From positions 1,044,427 through 1,108,426 of the forward strand of contig NZ_BMID01000001.1 in the NCBI RefSeq assembly GCF_014641655.1: a DNA stretch of 64,000 nt. The letters are read 5' to 3'. The notes below the pieces were generated by a model that worked only from the letters and a program-made list of their open reading frames with translations, made no database searches and was not told where the DNA came from. This stretch comes from Pseudoblastomonas marina. Its GTDB lineage: Bacteria > Pseudomonadota > Alphaproteobacteria > Sphingomonadales > Sphingomonadaceae. Every line of letters starts with the position of its first letter. Position 1 is the stretch's first letter. Below are positions 63,609 through 64,000 of the stretch, in pieces. Position numbers and translations under genes: made by a program.

Positions 63609-64000
63609 TCAGTTGTAACGGCGCAGGAGACCGGCCAGCTTGCCCTGCACGCGGACCTCATCGGCGTTGTAGACCTGCGGTTCGTAGGCGGCATTGGCGG
63701 GATCGAGCGTGATCCGGCCCTTGTCGCGGCGCAGGTATTTGAGCGTCGCTTCCTCGTCGCGGACCAGCGCGACGACGATTTCGCCGTCACGCGCGACGTC
63801 GGTGCGCTTCACCAGCGCGTAGTCGCCGTCGAAAATTCCCGCTTCGATCATCGAATCGCCGGAGACTTCGAGCGCGAAATGATCGCCGGCCCCCAGCAAT
63901 GCCGCGGGCACGGGCAGGGTCTGTGTATCTTCGAGCGCTTCGATCGGGACACCAGCGGCGATCCGGCCATGGAGTGGGATCTCGATCACGTCATTGGCCG
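63609..64000 (-). CDS. lexA: LexA repressor, C-terminal part (cut by window end)
   Basis: The window contains about 130 C-terminal residues; the DNA-binding N terminus lies beyond 64000. The autocleavage Ala-Gly is in [13 protein letters not shown], the catalytic Ser in [19 protein letters not shown] and the Lys in [17 protein letters not shown]; the end is [10 protein letters not shown]. LexA represses the SOS regulon until RecA triggers self-cleavage. The reading frame is open to the end of the window. Confidence 0.95.
   Translation of the reverse strand, partial: ANDVIEIPLHGRIAAGVPIEALEDTQTLPVPAALLGAGDHFALEVSGDSMIEAGIFDGDYALVKRTDVARDGEIVVALVRDEEATLKYLRRDKGRITLDPANAAYEPQVYNADEVRVQGKLAGLLRRYN

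Overview
The window is high-GC, gene-dense chromosomal DNA of an alphaproteobacterium. Protein sequences and gene order (mreBCD-mrdA-rodA, rph-rdgB beside hrcA-grpE, parE, a PEP-CTERM pair, a PilZ protein, many TonB/TPR-type envelope proteins) point to Sphingomonadales, most likely Erythrobacteraceae. This placement is my inference from family resemblance; no 16S gene is present. There is no CRISPR array, insertion sequence, integrase-type island or rRNA operon; one tRNA gene (Lys, CTT) is present.

Layout. 1-6.9 kb: two translationally coupled sensor kinases, the first a 1611-residue soluble poly-HAMP hybrid kinase. 7-13 kb (minus): tRNA-Lys and the rod-shape operon mreB-mreC-mreD-mrdA-rodA. 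13-19.9 kb: mutL, a low-GC DUF4279 gene, a MaoC hydratase, a glutaredoxin/MauE fusion, divergent DUF1206 and DUF2167 membrane proteins, ychF. 20-24 kb: two paralogous TPR lipoproteins alternating with two PEP-CTERM proteins. 24-30 kb: Tat-signal SDR, P-loop kinase-like protein, pth, rplY, glyQ-glyS. 30-37 kb: ppdK, methyltransferase, comF, a probable minus-strand small RNA, a MerR regulator with its operator, an acyl-CoA dehydrogenase. 37-46 kb: cysK with an MFS exporter, TonB receptor, PilZ, tyrS, and an overlapping DOMON-like/NamZ/JmjC operon. 46-54.9 kb: a broken DUF817 gene, VWA and MoxR proteins flanking a soluble chemotaxis receptor, a low-GC orphan, parE, a Tat-type LpoA-like lipoprotein. 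54.9-64 kb: rsmI-yraN-gshB-DedA, xerC-hemW, a CAP protein, rdgB-rph, hrcA-grpE and the 3' part of lexA.

Most interesting. Both PEP-CTERM genes carry a sigma-54 promoter (GG-N10-GC with TTGGCACG), and upstream of each, at identical distances, lie the same 9-mer (GTTAACCAT, reading toward the gene) and a 17-bp dyad of TGTC-N9-GACA type. With the alternating paralogous TPR lipoproteins this looks like a small RpoN/activator-controlled protein-sorting regulon. Other points worth a second look are the poly-HAMP kinase with an apparently degenerate first receiver, an 18-proline run in a 96-residue PEP-CTERM protein, a low-GC mosaic patch inside glyS, a structured terminator-bounded RNA candidate near 34.5-34.7 kb, and a frameshifted DUF817 gene.
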